Shown here: positions 39,355 to 49,679 of the stretch, piece after piece
Layout of the letters: each line of letters begins with the position of its first letter
Position numbering within the stretch: the stretch's first letter is position 1
Virus record (IMG/VR): IMGVR_UViG_3300035698_002915
Location: 1-50,664 of that record
Strand: one strand, 5' to 3'
DNA length: 50,664 nucleotides
From: a virus
The notes under the pieces: generated by a model
Databases searched by the model: none
What the model was told of the DNA's origin: nothing
The model's input: only the letters and a program-made list of their open reading frames with translations
Program-made: the position numbers and the translations under genes

Positions 39355-42300
39355 CTATTCCTCGTCAATATTAAGATACCGCATTAGGTGCGCGCCCTCG
39401 GTACTAGCGCGCAACTTCTTAACTAGCTCACGATCAAACTTACTGATCTGAGCTTTCAGTACCCTGTTCTTTAACCACCTCTTAGCACCGCGTTGGCTAC
39501 CACCTGTTGCTAGATACTGGTTAACGATATCAGCGACAGCTTCCCCGTCAAAATTACCAGACCTCACCAGAGCTTCAACGCTGCGTCCTAAGCGACGTTG
39601 GGCGGTTCGGTGTGCGACCTCCGTTTGTTTGTCGCGCCACATGACAGCCGATTTTTCAGCATCACGAACGGATTTTAAGCCCGCAGCATGGACAGCCCCG
39701 CCCCAGAAGTTCTGTAACTCATCGTTAATTACGTCACCATTTTTATTGGTACTATACCCTTGCGCGACTTCTAAGATACCTCGTAGCGGACGATTAGGAA
39801 CGGCATAGATCGCGGCTTCCCGTAGCGCATATCCACCTCCGATACCAGCGTTGCTTTTAGCAGCACCGAAACCTTGCTTCAATGCGTGAGCGGTTCTACC
39901 TAACATGCTAAAGAAAGGCGTGTCAAAGATCGTTAACGGCGTGATGTTCTTAGGTACTTCCATGCTACCACGAGTGTGTAAGGCGAGACCGTTATCAGCA
40001 CCCATGATCATTGGCAACGTGCTAGGTACGCCGTAAAGCATAAGCTGGCCTAGCTTCTCATTCTTAAATCCTTCGCGGAACAAATCCTCTGGACGCTCTG
40101 TTGCATCCCAGTTACCTAGAATTGTCTCGTTAAACAAATCATAACCTGGTAGCGAGCTGCCTCCAAACGTTGCTGCCTGAGTACCAGCTTGAACCAGTGC
40201 AGTCCCCCAAGCTTTGTTCTCTACCGCGCTAGCGATGCGCTGAAAGTAGTTAATGCTAAAAGTCTGGAACATAGCAAGCGGAATACCCGCAGTACCTTTG
40301 AACAACTCAGCGCGTTGGTGTGGGCGGTAGTCTGCGATAGCTTTGTTGGCAATATCGTTAGCCGCTGCCATGCTTACTTTGTGACCCTGCTTACCGACGT
40401 TCTTATAAAATTCGTAGCCAGTTAGAAATGCAACTTCCCTTGCCCATTTTTCACTAGACATACTTGCAAGGCCGCTGTACTTGTCAGCAGCTAGCACCAT
40501 GTTCTCTAGTTTGCCTCCACGTTTAGCAGTCATTTCTGTCATAAACTCTGCAACGTTAGCGTCGGTGTAGCCAAGTCTTGCAGCGTCGGCGAGTACGTCT
40601 TTATATTCACCACGAAAATACTTCATGCTGGTAGCCAGTGTCAGCTTTGTTGTACTAGGCATGGCATCGCTATCGCCTAGCAAGTCTGCCGCCCAGCCTA
40701 CGCGAGTCTTAAAATCTTCAGGGCTTTCGTTATCTAGCCTGCCCATAAAACGTACAGCATGTGGTGTGGTAGTAACAATGCTTGCCGTGGTTAGCATCGC
40801 GTGGCCTACTTCTCCCCACTTCAAAGCCAAAGCCTGTGTGATGCCAGCTAGCTTACGAACAACATCAGCGCCTTTAGGTAGCGTGCGTCCTGCGACAGCC
40901 TTGTCTGCAAAGTCCGCTGCGAAGTTGACAGGATCAAAGCCATGTTCGCTAGCAAGTTCGTTGCTGATCTTTGTCATTTGCTTACTAGACATAGGTGAAC
41001 GCCCAGCTTTAGCTAGTAAATCAAAAGCACCGTTCCAAGCGGCACCTAGCGTAGTCTCAGCTAGCACTCCGACACCACCATACAAGCTACCTAGATTACG
41101 ACTGCTTGTGTTAGTGAGCTGATCTGCCATTCCTTTATAAACAGAGGTAAAGCTATCGCCTTGGTTGCCAGCAGGATCACGGAACAAGCCCTTGTTTTCA
41201 ACCTTACCAGCAACTTCCATCTGGCGCAAGTTTTCCAATTCGTTAGCAAATCGACTTGTCGTGTACTGCTTACCCATGCTTTGAAACATGCCGTGGACTT
41301 CTTCTAGCATGTCGTCAATATAACGTGCATCTACGATTTCAGTAGTACGCCCACCACGTGCCTGCGTTGCAACACCAGCGTTAGTGAAGTGCAGTGCATC
41401 CGCTGTAACCATCTGGTTGTTAGCAGTCTTGTACTCTTCAACGCTGTCTTTAGTAATCAAACCAAAGCCACCACTCTTACCTTCTGTACGAGCTTTTTTC
41501 TGCAAGCCTAGGCGTACCTTCTCAGCAGCCTGCTTAGCCTGTGCGATGCTGTTACCTGTTACGTAGTCAATGATACGACCGTCAGGACCAGTGATATAGA
41601 TACGGTTATCCCAGTTAGTCGGACGCAGTGTGTGGCCTAGACGGTAGCTTAGACCTTTACGCCCGATGCTTTTACTGATAATGTTTTGCGCGTTCCACTG
41701 TAGGTCGCTAGCAAGACGTGCTTCGGCAATAGCAGCCGCCGCGATATCATCAACAATCAAAGGTGCTGTGCCGTCACCTAGAACAGAAGGCATAAACTCA
41801 GGTACTTTACCTTTAAGCCCACTGTGCGCATGGCCTGCGATCTTAGCATTCCGTGTGCTATCAGGGTCTAACCGAAACATACCGCTAGGTGTAGGTACGT
41901 CGTCCAGCAAGTCCCAGCCAAGCCGTTCGCTACTAATAAAGTTCAAGAACCGTTGTGCGCTAACTTCGTTACCTTTGAGCCGCAGCTTTTGAATGTTAGT
42001 GGTGTTCTCTTTCAAGAACCTCTCAGCTTGCTTGCGCATAAACCGTTGGGTAGTATCAGCGTAGTCACTGAAAGCTTGTGCGCCTTCTACCCCACGAAGG
42101 TTAAAAATCTGAGAGAATGGTGACACCTGCCCCCACTGAGGCATTAACGGATTCATACCTTGACCTTGTGTGGCGCGCTTAGCCCCTTCCGTAACAGCCT
42201 CAGTCATTTGTGGTATCTGATCAACAAAATCAGCAAGCGCACCAAGGTTATCTTCTGTGTACGGGTTTGTTCTTAGAGCAGTAGCTAGGGTAACTTGACG

Positions 42301-44493
42301 ACGTTGCTCAAAATCTTTCACGATATCCTGCAACCCGCGCAAGTCAATAGCATCGCTAGCGTGTGTTGGGTTTTCGACAAAGATCGTAACAGGCTGGTTG
42401 TTCTGGTTTAGCTTGTTAATGTAGTCTACTTCCAACAGGTCGTCGTAGATTTTAACGCCCAAGTCATTGCGAATCTTTGCAGCAACACGGTCACCAGCGC
42501 CTACCGCAAACCCACGGCCAAAGTCTTCGAGTGCGGTAGCGTAATCATCACCGACACTTTTAGTGCCACCAATGTACAAATCGCTAAACCATTGCATACC
42601 GTAGTTAGCTGACCCGTGATCGTCGCTGAACTTTAGCATTAGCTTTCCACCAAGTTCTTCAGCGAAGTTCTCAATGCTAGCGCCTTCTTTATGCGCAGCT
42701 TTCCAAGCATCCATTTCAACACGGAAGCGGTCATACTTTGCCTGCAAGCTAGCGTGCTTTAAGTCATTCAAATCTTTAAAGCCTGACAAATCCATGACTT
42801 TGCCTAACGCCGCTAGGTTCTGCTCTGGACCACCGTAGGCTTTAACAGCCTGTATAACGTAGTCCAAAGTTTCGTGAGCTGCTGTACGTCCAATAACAGA
42901 CGGCACCATCTTAGTACCAACTTGAGTGTTGTCTTCCAGCACTCTGCCTAGCTCTTTCAAAGCTTTTGGTTGTGCGGCGTACATCATTTCTGAATTGCGC
43001 CGTGTCATGCCAAATGTGTTAGCGCGTTTCTTTTTGTTTGCCCAGATCGTGCCGTCAATACTCATACCCTGTTTGAAAGGATCGTCAGCGTTGTTAACAT
43101 AAAAGATTGTTTTACCTTTATCAGAGTTAACAACGTCTTGCTTTTGGTAGCTGATCTTAACGTGCCGTTCAACAAACAAGCTAGGCGTGCTAACGTCAGA
43201 GCTAAGCTGGCCCAATGAGTTAATACGCACAGGAGAGATACTGTTCAAGTCAGTAAGCTGCTTATCAACCGCAGCAATTTGATCTTGGTACATGATAGCT
43301 TTTGAGCCTGTCGCGGCAGCTTCTAGCTTGATAAGATCAAGACGTTGTTTTTCGTACTTCTTGGTTAGCTTAGAACCTTCGGTATAAAACCGTTCTAACG
43401 CCGCAGGTTTGTCAAAGCTAACAGCCGATGCCATTAACCGTGCGTTAGTCTTGGAGACTTCTTTCAGTGTTGCCATAGTACCGCCGTCAATTAACCCGCC
43501 AATAGACGAGGTGATACCGGGCAATGGATTTGCTTCGCCAAGATTGAAGCCAGCTTTCTGTGCCTGTTGGATAGCTTGCGCTTTGCTAGCAGCAAACTGA
43601 TTGTCGGCGTCACCAAACTGCGATACAGCTTCTTGCTTTAATGGGCTAGTAACAAGTTCATCTTCAAGACTCGTAGCCATGACAAAGTTTGTGCTGTCAC
43701 GCTGAGACAACTCGTCCCCTCTGGCAGCCTTAGCTTTACCACCTTGACCAGCCGCTTTCTTGAGAGCAGGTGCTAGAAGCATTTGTCCCAGACCAGCGCC
43801 AAACAGTAGCCCAGCCCCAGACATAATAGCCATGTCGTTAAAGCTTTGCCCTTCTGGAAAGAATAGCTCGCTTTCACTTTGTGCCGTTAAGATGAACGCT
43901 TCCGCTGCGATACCTTCTTTAAGATCAAGCCCAAACTGCTTGGCTTTAACAGCACGCTTAGACGCTTGCATTCCAGCGATGTTAACAGTGTTCGTGACGC
44001 CAGTACGTCCCAGCGCAGCCGACTGCTTTCCAATCATGGCTACCATCTGGTCTACTTGTGAAGTATCAGAACGAATAATTTTCATCGCAAAGTCAGCGCG
44101 GCCACCAGTTACTTTACTAGCCTTGGCACCAAACCCGCTAGCTTTAGTTAAAGCAGTAGTGCTACGCATGACTTTAGTGATTGCGCCAACGCCAGCAAAC
44201 ATTGTACCGATATCGCCAAGAACACGGTAGCCTGCTTTGTTGTCACCGTAGATTTCGCCAGCGCTTTCGTTTAAACTGCTAACACCTTTTTCAAGGCTGT
44301 CTTCATCAAGGATACCAAAGCTTTGCCCAACGGTATCAACAGCGCCTAACGTCGCCCCAATAGGAGAGAAAACAAAAGCCTTTAACCCGTCAAAGCGTTC
44401 TTCGTCACTAACTTCGCGCTCAAACTCAGCCACAGTTCCAGTAGCTTTTCTTGAAGCTGACGCAGTGTTCTCAGTGCCTAGCAAAATACCCAT
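39355..44493 (-). CDS. Giant internal virion protein, 1712 aa
   Basis: The largest gene. It is almost wholly helical, with Ala/Gly-rich hydrophobic helices (for example SGAGLLFGAGLGQMLLAPAL near residues 225-250) and long polar helical stretches, as in podovirus ejection proteins (T7 gp16 role) that form a DNA-ejection channel through the cell envelope. It shows no lysozyme motif itself; a lysozyme-like domain is in the 239-aa gene two genes upstream. Start overlaps the previous stop by one base. Last gene of the late block; basic helix near the end. Confidence 0.75.
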   Translation of the reverse strand: MGILLGTENTASASRKATGTVAEFEREVSDEERFDGLKAFVFSPIGATLGAVDTVGQSFGILDEDSLEKGVSSLNESAGEIYGDNKAGYRVLGDIGTMFAGVGAITKVMRSTTALTKASGFGAKASKVTGGRADFAMKIIRSDTSQVDQMVAMIGKQSAALGRTGVTNTVNIAGMQASKRAVKAKQFGLDLKEGIAAEAFILTAQSESELFFPEGQSFNDMAIMSGAGLLFGAGLGQMLLAPALKKAAGQGGKAKAARGDELSQRDSTNFVMATSLEDELVTSPLKQEAVSQFGDADNQFAASKAQAIQQAQKAGFNLGEANPLPGITSSIGGLIDGGTMATLKEVSKTNARLMASAVSFDKPAALERFYTEGSKLTKKYEKQRLDLIKLEAAATGSKAIMYQDQIAAVDKQLTDLNSISPVRINSLGQLSSDVSTPSLFVERHVKISYQKQDVVNSDKGKTIFYVNNADDPFKQGMSIDGTIWANKKKRANTFGMTRRNSEMMYAAQPKALKELGRVLEDNTQVGTKMVPSVIGRTAAHETLDYVIQAVKAYGGPEQNLAALGKVMDLSGFKDLNDLKHASLQAKYDRFRVEMDAWKAAHKEGASIENFAEELGGKLMLKFSDDHGSANYGMQWFSDLYIGGTKSVGDDYATALEDFGRGFAVGAGDRVAAKIRNDLGVKIYDDLLEVDYINKLNQNNQPVTIFVENPTHASDAIDLRGLQDIVKDFEQRRQVTLATALRTNPYTEDNLGALADFVDQIPQMTEAVTEGAKRATQGQGMNPLMPQWGQVSPFSQIFNLRGVEGAQAFSDYADTTQRFMRKQAERFLKENTTNIQKLRLKGNEVSAQRFLNFISSERLGWDLLDDVPTPSGMFRLDPDSTRNAKIAGHAHSGLKGKVPEFMPSVLGDGTAPLIVDDIAAAAIAEARLASDLQWNAQNIISKSIGRKGLSYRLGHTLRPTNWDNRIYITGPDGRIIDYVTGNSIAQAKQAAEKVRLGLQKKARTEGKSGGFGLITKDSVEEYKTANNQMVTADALHFTNAGVATQARGGRTTEIVDARYIDDMLEEVHGMFQSMGKQYTTSRFANELENLRQMEVAGKVENKGLFRDPAGNQGDSFTSVYKGMADQLTNTSSRNLGSLYGGVGVLAETTLGAAWNGAFDLLAKAGRSPMSSKQMTKISNELASEHGFDPVNFAADFADKAVAGRTLPKGADVVRKLAGITQALALKWGEVGHAMLTTASIVTTTPHAVRFMGRLDNESPEDFKTRVGWAADLLGDSDAMPSTTKLTLATSMKYFRGEYKDVLADAARLGYTDANVAEFMTEMTAKRGGKLENMVLAADKYSGLASMSSEKWAREVAFLTGYEFYKNVGKQGHKVSMAAANDIANKAIADYRPHQRAELFKGTAGIPLAMFQTFSINYFQRIASAVENKAWGTALVQAGTQAATFGGSSLPGYDLFNETILGNWDATERPEDLFREGFKNEKLGQLMLYGVPSTLPMIMGADNGLALHTRGSMEVPKNITPLTIFDTPFFSMLGRTAHALKQGFGAAKSNAGIGGGYALREAAIYAVPNRPLRGILEVAQGYSTNKNGDVINDELQNFWGGAVHAAGLKSVRDAEKSAVMWRDKQTEVAHRTAQRRLGRSVEALVRSGNFDGEAVADIVNQYLATGGSQRGAKRWLKNRVLKAQISKFDRELVKKLRASTEGAHLMRYLNIDEE

Positions 44494-46967
44494 TAGTTTG
44501 TTCCCTGTGAAGCCGTTTGTGCTGCGATAACATCTTGCATAGATATCATCCCACTAGCCACAAGCGCCTCAACGCTCATGTTACGAATTTCGTTTTCGGT
44601 ACGCATTAAAATAGACATACCTTCGGCTGAACCTGCCGCAGTAGTGTTAACGGCCAACCGTTCTGCGACTGTGCTTTGAACCAGCGTAGCTCTCGCAGTC
44701 CGCACAAGCATGTCTAAGTCTAAGTCTTTAACCTTAGCCTCTTTAACAATTGTACTATCGTTGATCAACTTTGTTCGGTCGATCTGAGACTCCCGCTGAA
44801 ATGTTTTCCAGCCATTAGTAACGACTTGTTCAATCATGTCTTCAGGGTTAGCCAAAGGGTTCTGTTGCCCAAATATAGTACCTAGCGTAAACAACTCATG
44901 CTCAGCGCCGTTAACAGGTACGTTGTTTGCAGCAACTCTTGACGCCGCTTTAGAAACATCACCTTGCAGGAAAGCGTTAGCAAGACTTTCGCCTTCATAG
45001 CCACCCTCAGCTAGAGAGGTATCCAACCGTGCCAAGACGCTCATAACAAACTCTGGGCTAGTCTCAGTGTATTCAAGGTCAGTACCGTCTTGACGTTTGA
45101 TAATACGTTCGCTGCCGTCAGCGTCTCGTACAACGACAGGAGAAAGCGTTACTAACCCCGGAGAATACTTAGGTGAAAAGCGTGAAGGGGCTTCCGTTAA
45201 ATCACCAAAGAATAGCTGCTGACCTTGCGCTACAGTCTGGTTAATTAACTCACCAATCTCAGGGTTAGCCATCAAAAACTCTTCGTTAAGTGAATCAGCT
45301 AGCAGATTTTCTAAAACCTCTTGAACACGAATTACCTGAAATTCTTCATTCATGTCGCCGATAGCAACTTCGTTCATTACGCGAACAACTTGAGGGTCAC
45401 TAAGTATCCGCGTTGTGCGGTCAGCTTCGTTTTCTGCTTTGGTGTTGCCTTGGACAAGGCTATTCAGTAACGCTTGGCCTTGGTCAGCTTCGTCGTCGCT
45501 ATCGTCGCCTTCAAACCCACTGAGCAACTGGTAAGACAACGCAGCCATACCGCTGTAGAGTTCGCTACCAGCAACTTGAGACATGACGTCTTGAGGGTTT
45601 TTAGAACCAAAGCTTAACACAGCAGTTCCTTGCGAGTTACGACCATTTAACGCCCGTTCACGGACAGCGGTTAACTGCGCACTATCAGGTACAGTTTTCT
45701 CGTGAGCTGTTACAAAAGCTTCGGAAGTCTTGATAACGTCCTCTAACGCTTCATCGCTTTCTTGCGAAGTTCTGGCGTTAAACAATTTCTTAGATGCTAC
45801 TTGGAAAGCAACTGCGGCTGGTGAGTCCATGCTAACAAGATTAGACTGTGCATACTCACTAAAAGAGCGTGTGTAGCTAGTACCCAAAACACGATTATCG
45901 TTAACTGTCTTAGCGCCAAACTTATCGTTAGCAGCTACAACTTCATTGCGAACTAGCTTAGCATCACGGATAGCCGCCAACGGGAATGACTGGTTAGTTC
46001 CTGGTAGCTTCGCGCTGCCTGTTAGGTCGCCTGCTTCTAGCGCCGCAATCCCAATCAGTTCCATTTGTTCAACTACTTCAAGGCTTAGACCAGCTAGGAA
46101 GTTAGTCATGCTTTCTGCGCTGGTTTTGTCGATAGCTGCCAAGTTCTTAACAGAAGTCGAGCGCTCAGTAATACGTTGTGAAAGTTCAGTGAAAAGCTGA
46201 CCATGTGATACACCGTCAATTTTTGTCCCGTTAGCGACTGCGTCAGACATTTCTTGCTCAGTCATGTCCGCTAGCGTGTCCGCAGCTTGCTGGTCTGCGC
46301 GAGCCATACTATCATCGTTAACAGCTTTAGCGTAGTCGTAACGAGCTTTGTCTAGTTCAACTTTAGACTTTGCGGTATTGTTTTCTTTCTTCTTAAAATC
46401 AAGACGGTCTTCGGCTGTTTGAACATCAAGCGTTAGCTCATTAAGCTGCTTTAAGATCGCATTTTCTTGTGCTGCAATAACACGAGCGTCAAGAGATTTG
46501 TTACCTTGACCAATCATCTGAACACGGACAGTATCGTCCATAGCAGCGACACTTGCCGCGTGAGCCGTTAAGTTGTCCAGTTGGTCTAACAAAGCAGCCA
46601 CAGGTGCAGGCATCTTTTTGCTTTGAACAGCGTAAGTGTTAGCCAACCCAGCAGCCGCAGCATGGCGACCGTTAACAGTCTGTCTTGCGATAGACTTTGA
46701 ATTTTTGTTACTGCCTGTAATAGCAGCAAGGTAACGTCCAAAGTCTTGACCAACCGCAGATACGTTAGGGTCAGTCTTATCGCCGACGCTGCGCTGGAAA
46801 GCTTTCATGTAGTTAGGAGGCGCGGTGTTATCAGCAGCCGTTGAAACTTTTGCGGCAGGCTTAGCAGGCCCCTTATCCTTGGCAGGAATGGTAGCAGTGA
46901 GCGGCGCAACAGGTTTACCTACAGGATACTTAGCGTCATTTTTTTCTGCTTGTGTTGGATCAGCCAT
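44493..46967 (-). CDS. Internal virion protein, 824 aa
   Basis: A long, mostly helical, Ala/Gln/Asp-rich protein with no enzyme motif, starting with a Lys/Ala/Pro-rich segment. It lies between the lysozyme-like protein and the giant ejection protein, overlapping both neighbours by a few bases, so the three are probably made together and act together in DNA ejection (T7 gp15-like role). Family not recognised; role by context. Confidence 0.7.
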   Translation of the reverse strand: MADPTQAEKNDAKYPVGKPVAPLTATIPAKDKGPAKPAAKVSTAADNTAPPNYMKAFQRSVGDKTDPNVSAVGQDFGRYLAAITGSNKNSKSIARQTVNGRHAAAAGLANTYAVQSKKMPAPVAALLDQLDNLTAHAASVAAMDDTVRVQMIGQGNKSLDARVIAAQENAILKQLNELTLDVQTAEDRLDFKKKENNTAKSKVELDKARYDYAKAVNDDSMARADQQAADTLADMTEQEMSDAVANGTKIDGVSHGQLFTELSQRITERSTSVKNLAAIDKTSAESMTNFLAGLSLEVVEQMELIGIAALEAGDLTGSAKLPGTNQSFPLAAIRDAKLVRNEVVAANDKFGAKTVNDNRVLGTSYTRSFSEYAQSNLVSMDSPAAVAFQVASKKLFNARTSQESDEALEDVIKTSEAFVTAHEKTVPDSAQLTAVRERALNGRNSQGTAVLSFGSKNPQDVMSQVAGSELYSGMAALSYQLLSGFEGDDSDDEADQGQALLNSLVQGNTKAENEADRTTRILSDPQVVRVMNEVAIGDMNEEFQVIRVQEVLENLLADSLNEEFLMANPEIGELINQTVAQGQQLFFGDLTEAPSRFSPKYSPGLVTLSPVVVRDADGSERIIKRQDGTDLEYTETSPEFVMSVLARLDTSLAEGGYEGESLANAFLQGDVSKAASRVAANNVPVNGAEHELFTLGTIFGQQNPLANPEDMIEQVVTNGWKTFQRESQIDRTKLINDSTIVKEAKVKDLDLDMLVRTARATLVQSTVAERLAVNTTAAGSAEGMSILMRTENEIRNMSVEALVASGMISMQDVIAAQTASQGTN

Positions 46968-47679
46968 TTTCTTTTCCGCCTATAGTAAAATCAATTTCTT
47001 CGGGCAAAGGCGCTAGGGAGTTAGCCTTCAGTTCTTCAAGGGTTTGGTTGTGTTGTGCTAACACATATTCACCAAAGCCGTTATCGTTAAGGGTAGACGT
47101 TGGCCGCTGTCCTAAAAAAGCAGCGAGAAAGTCTGGCTTAGAGCTACCACTAAACACAGGATCGTTAACGCCAGCAGGCCCACCGCCGCCTTCACCAGTG
47201 CTACGTCTGCGTGGCGAGCGGTTGCTGGGTTTTTTTACCACATCAATACCAGCACGTCCAAGATTGCGCAGGTACTTCTTCCCGTAGTTGCCAATGCTAG
47301 TACCAAGGACGTCTTTGCCTCCGGTGTTACCAACGTTACCAGCCCCACCAAACCAAGCCTGAGCAGCACCTTCTTCGCCAAAGCGTTTAACGTAGCCCCC
47401 AAACCGATGGTCAAAAACAGCGTCTTGTATCTTGTCGCTAGCCGCAAACTCTTTGCTAGAAACTCTACGACCGATAGCAGCCTTAGACCAATTTCCAATG
47501 TTAGCTTCCATGACTTGGTAGCGACCAATGGGATAGCCGTACTTTTTGTTGTGTACACCGCGAGCGCGATAATCCCCAGAGCCGTCACTCTCAATCAGTG
47601 CGATAGCATTTCGACGCGCAACAACCCGATTACGGACTGCGGCAGGCTTACTGTCTAGCTTAGGATCAAACGTACCCAT
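46960..47679 (-). CDS. Virion lysozyme-like / transglycosylase protein
   Basis: A 239-residue protein. Residues about 16-120 look like a lysozyme-fold domain: a helix with the probable catalytic Glu (E30 in ALIESDGSGDY), a GYPIGRYQVM segment typical of soluble lytic transglycosylases, then helices and a Trp-containing loop (AQAWFGGAG). It likely opens the peptidoglycan during DNA entry, as does the lysozyme domain of T7 gp16. A Gly/Arg-rich linker and helical tail follow. It overlaps the previous stop by one base and the next start by eight. Confidence 0.7.
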   Translation of the reverse strand: MGTFDPKLDSKPAAVRNRVVARRNAIALIESDGSGDYRARGVHNKKYGYPIGRYQVMEANIGNWSKAAIGRRVSSKEFAASDKIQDAVFDHRFGGYVKRFGEEGAAQAWFGGAGNVGNTGGKDVLGTSIGNYGKKYLRNLGRAGIDVVKKPSNRSPRRRSTGEGGGGPAGVNDPVFSGSSKPDFLAAFLGQRPTSTLNDNGFGEYVLAQHNQTLEELKANSLAPLPEEIDFTIGGKENG

Positions 47680-48344
47680 TACAGATATCCACCAAAACGA
47701 CGTTGCGCTAGAGACATGCCATTATTGGGCTTACTCCGGTCGCTAACAAAGTCTTTCAAGGAACCCTCTTCTTTTGTGAGGCTAGGCAAGTTACTCTGGT
47801 TAGGTTTAAACCCGTCCAGAAACCCACGCACGATATCACCAAAGCCGTCAGCAGTTGAACGCGAGCCATTCTTACCGCTATCAGTGCTACCAAAAGGCTG
47901 TCTTTGGTTACCGTTGCTACCAAGCATCTTAGTTAGCATGGCAGATAGCTCACTGCTAGCGCTACTTTCGCCGCCGTCTTTACCGCTTTGGCTAAGCAAC
48001 TTTTGAAGATCAGAGACAGAGCTACCTGCGCTAATACCTGCGCCAGAAAGCTTTGAAAACATTTCTTGGCGGTTGTCTTCGTCAAAAGCTAGCAAAGAAC
48101 TATTGGCTGTATTAGGTGCATTACGGCTAACACCGTTAAAGAACCCCGACGGGATTTGACCAGTAGTAGCTTGAAGCGCTTTAGCAGCACCTAACTGGCC
48201 ACCGTTAGCCCTGTGCTGTTCAAACAAGATACCTTTGTCGCTAATCTCCAAAACTTTTGTGTTGAAGTAGTCATCCAGCACCGCGTTTTTTAAGTCACGG
48301 TTATCGCGGCTACGACCGAGCAATAGATCATCAAGTACGCCCAT
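47679..48344 (-). CDS. Internal or minor virion protein, 221 aa
   Basis: Unknown. The first 90 residues are helical, the middle is low-complexity (Ser/Gly/Asn-rich, about residues 95-160), and the end is short polar helices with a QRRFGGYL terminus. It lies among the ejection-protein genes and overlaps the lysozyme-like gene start. A minor internal virion protein is likely. Confidence 0.6.
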   Translation of the reverse strand: MGVLDDLLLGRSRDNRDLKNAVLDDYFNTKVLEISDKGILFEQHRANGGQLGAAKALQATTGQIPSGFFNGVSRNAPNTANSSLLAFDEDNRQEMFSKLSGAGISAGSSVSDLQKLLSQSGKDGGESSASSELSAMLTKMLGSNGNQRQPFGSTDSGKNGSRSTADGFGDIVRGFLDGFKPNQSNLPSLTKEEGSLKDFVSDRSKPNNGMSLAQRRFGGYL

Positions 48345-48358
48345 AGTAATATTCCTTG

Positions 48359-49117
48359 TTACAGTGCCGCGCCAGCAGCTATAATAGATGCTTGGTCCGC
48401 AACGTATGTGTCAGAGGTATCGCTGATATCACCAGCAGTCCGGTTATACTGACCGTTTAATGCCAATGTATTAACGTCACGAGAAATGTTGTCGTCAACA
48501 GTTTCATCGACAGTAGCGCCTCGAAGTAGCTGCAAGGCTGTCATGTACTTGTTGAAGTCTGCATTGTCGCCCTCAATGAACGCTTGGTAGCTTCTTGCAA
48601 AAGCAGCGTCAATTGTAGCAGCTTCCAACTGTCGGGCTGAGATGTTAGCCTGAGACTTCAAGTTCGCAAGTGCGATAGAGTTTTCACTCAGCGTTTTACC
48701 GATAACGACTTGCGCAAAACAAGAACGCGTTGTGCCACCGATGCTGTTTAACGTCGTAACGCGAGAGCATAACGCTTCTTCTAACTTGCGGCGTTCGTCG
48801 TCAATAATATTATCAGTCTCAGCGTACATCAAGTCGTAAAGTTCTTCTTTGGCGTACGTCCAGAAACAGGTAGCCCGATCACGGATTTCTTCGCGATTAC
48901 TGACAGTAATCATTGTGTCGAAGTGCTGATAGTAGTCTGAGACAATGTCTTCGAGGTTAGCAGTTTGCCCCGCTGACAGCAACGACTGGTTAGTTACTGT
49001 GTTGCGGTCGGTATCGTCATCAACGTTTGTGTTGTTTACACCGATGCCTAGCGAATAGGTTCTGTGCGAACTGTTTTTCCACTGGAAGGCGTCACCACCA
49101 ATTAAACCATCTGCCAT
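48359..49117 (-). CDS. Internal virion protein candidate, 252 aa
   Basis: Unknown. Predominantly long helices (residues about 50-205), with a polar N-terminus and an Ala-rich end. Composition resembles podovirus internal core proteins (T7 gp14 position, before gp15/16). Order in the operon supports this; there is no specific motif. Confidence 0.6.
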   Translation of the reverse strand: MADGLIGGDAFQWKNSSHRTYSLGIGVNNTNVDDDTDRNTVTNQSLLSAGQTANLEDIVSDYYQHFDTMITVSNREEIRDRATCFWTYAKEELYDLMYAETDNIIDDERRKLEEALCSRVTTLNSIGGTTRSCFAQVVIGKTLSENSIALANLKSQANISARQLEAATIDAAFARSYQAFIEGDNADFNKYMTALQLLRGATVDETVDDNISRDVNTLALNGQYNRTAGDISDTSDTYVADQASIIAAGAAL

Positions 49118-49139
49118 GTTACTACTCCAAAGCTATCGC

Positions 49140-49640
49140 TTACTTTATGTTAAAATTGTAGTCGGGTTTGAACAAGTTGTCAACAAAGGTAATGTTAGCC
49201 ATACCCTGTAATTTAGAGTCTTTGTTGCGTAGTAACGTCATCATTTCCGCAGGGTCTTCAAAAGGGCTGGAGAACATTGTAAAGAAAGGTTTATCACCAG
49301 ACTTAAATTCAATCGGAGCTAACGGACGAATGTTGTTTGCTCTTAACACAGCAGTAGAAGGTGAGAACATGCCCCAGCATAAGACTGCTAACGGTTGCAT
49401 TAAAGGTTCGCCGTTTTGCTGGCCAACTTGACGCGCAGCAACAGAGTAGAACCCGTGCATGACAGAGCAATAAATATCGTTAATAACGTTAGAGAAAGGT
49501 GCGTCGCGGAAACGTTGATCGAAGCTTAATAGAAAAGAGATAGTTCCGATAGCTTCTTTTGTTGTGTTAAAGGTAACTGGGTTAACTTCGTCATACCAGC
49601 TAGGTTTTGCATTCGAGTTGCTAGAGCCTTGAAATTCCAT
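49140..49640 (-). CDS. Putative virion protein, 166 aa
   Basis: Unknown. The start is placed at ATG 49638-49640, with AAGGAA seven bases upstream. A longer frame (to 49754) would read through the structured element, so I reject it. The product is alpha/beta with an NVINDIYCSVMHGF segment. It is the first gene after the junction-side terminator and precedes the internal virion proteins. Confidence 0.6.
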   Translation of the reverse strand: MEFQGSSNSNAKPSWYDEVNPVTFNTTKEAIGTISFLLSFDQRFRDAPFSNVINDIYCSVMHGFYSVAARQVGQQNGEPLMQPLAVLCWGMFSPSTAVLRANNIRPLAPIEFKSGDKPFFTMFSSPFEDPAEMMTLLRNKDSKLQGMANITFVDNLFKPDYNFNIK

Positions 49641-49679
49641 GGTTGTGTTCCTTAGTTGTGTATCATTCGTATTTTGCGC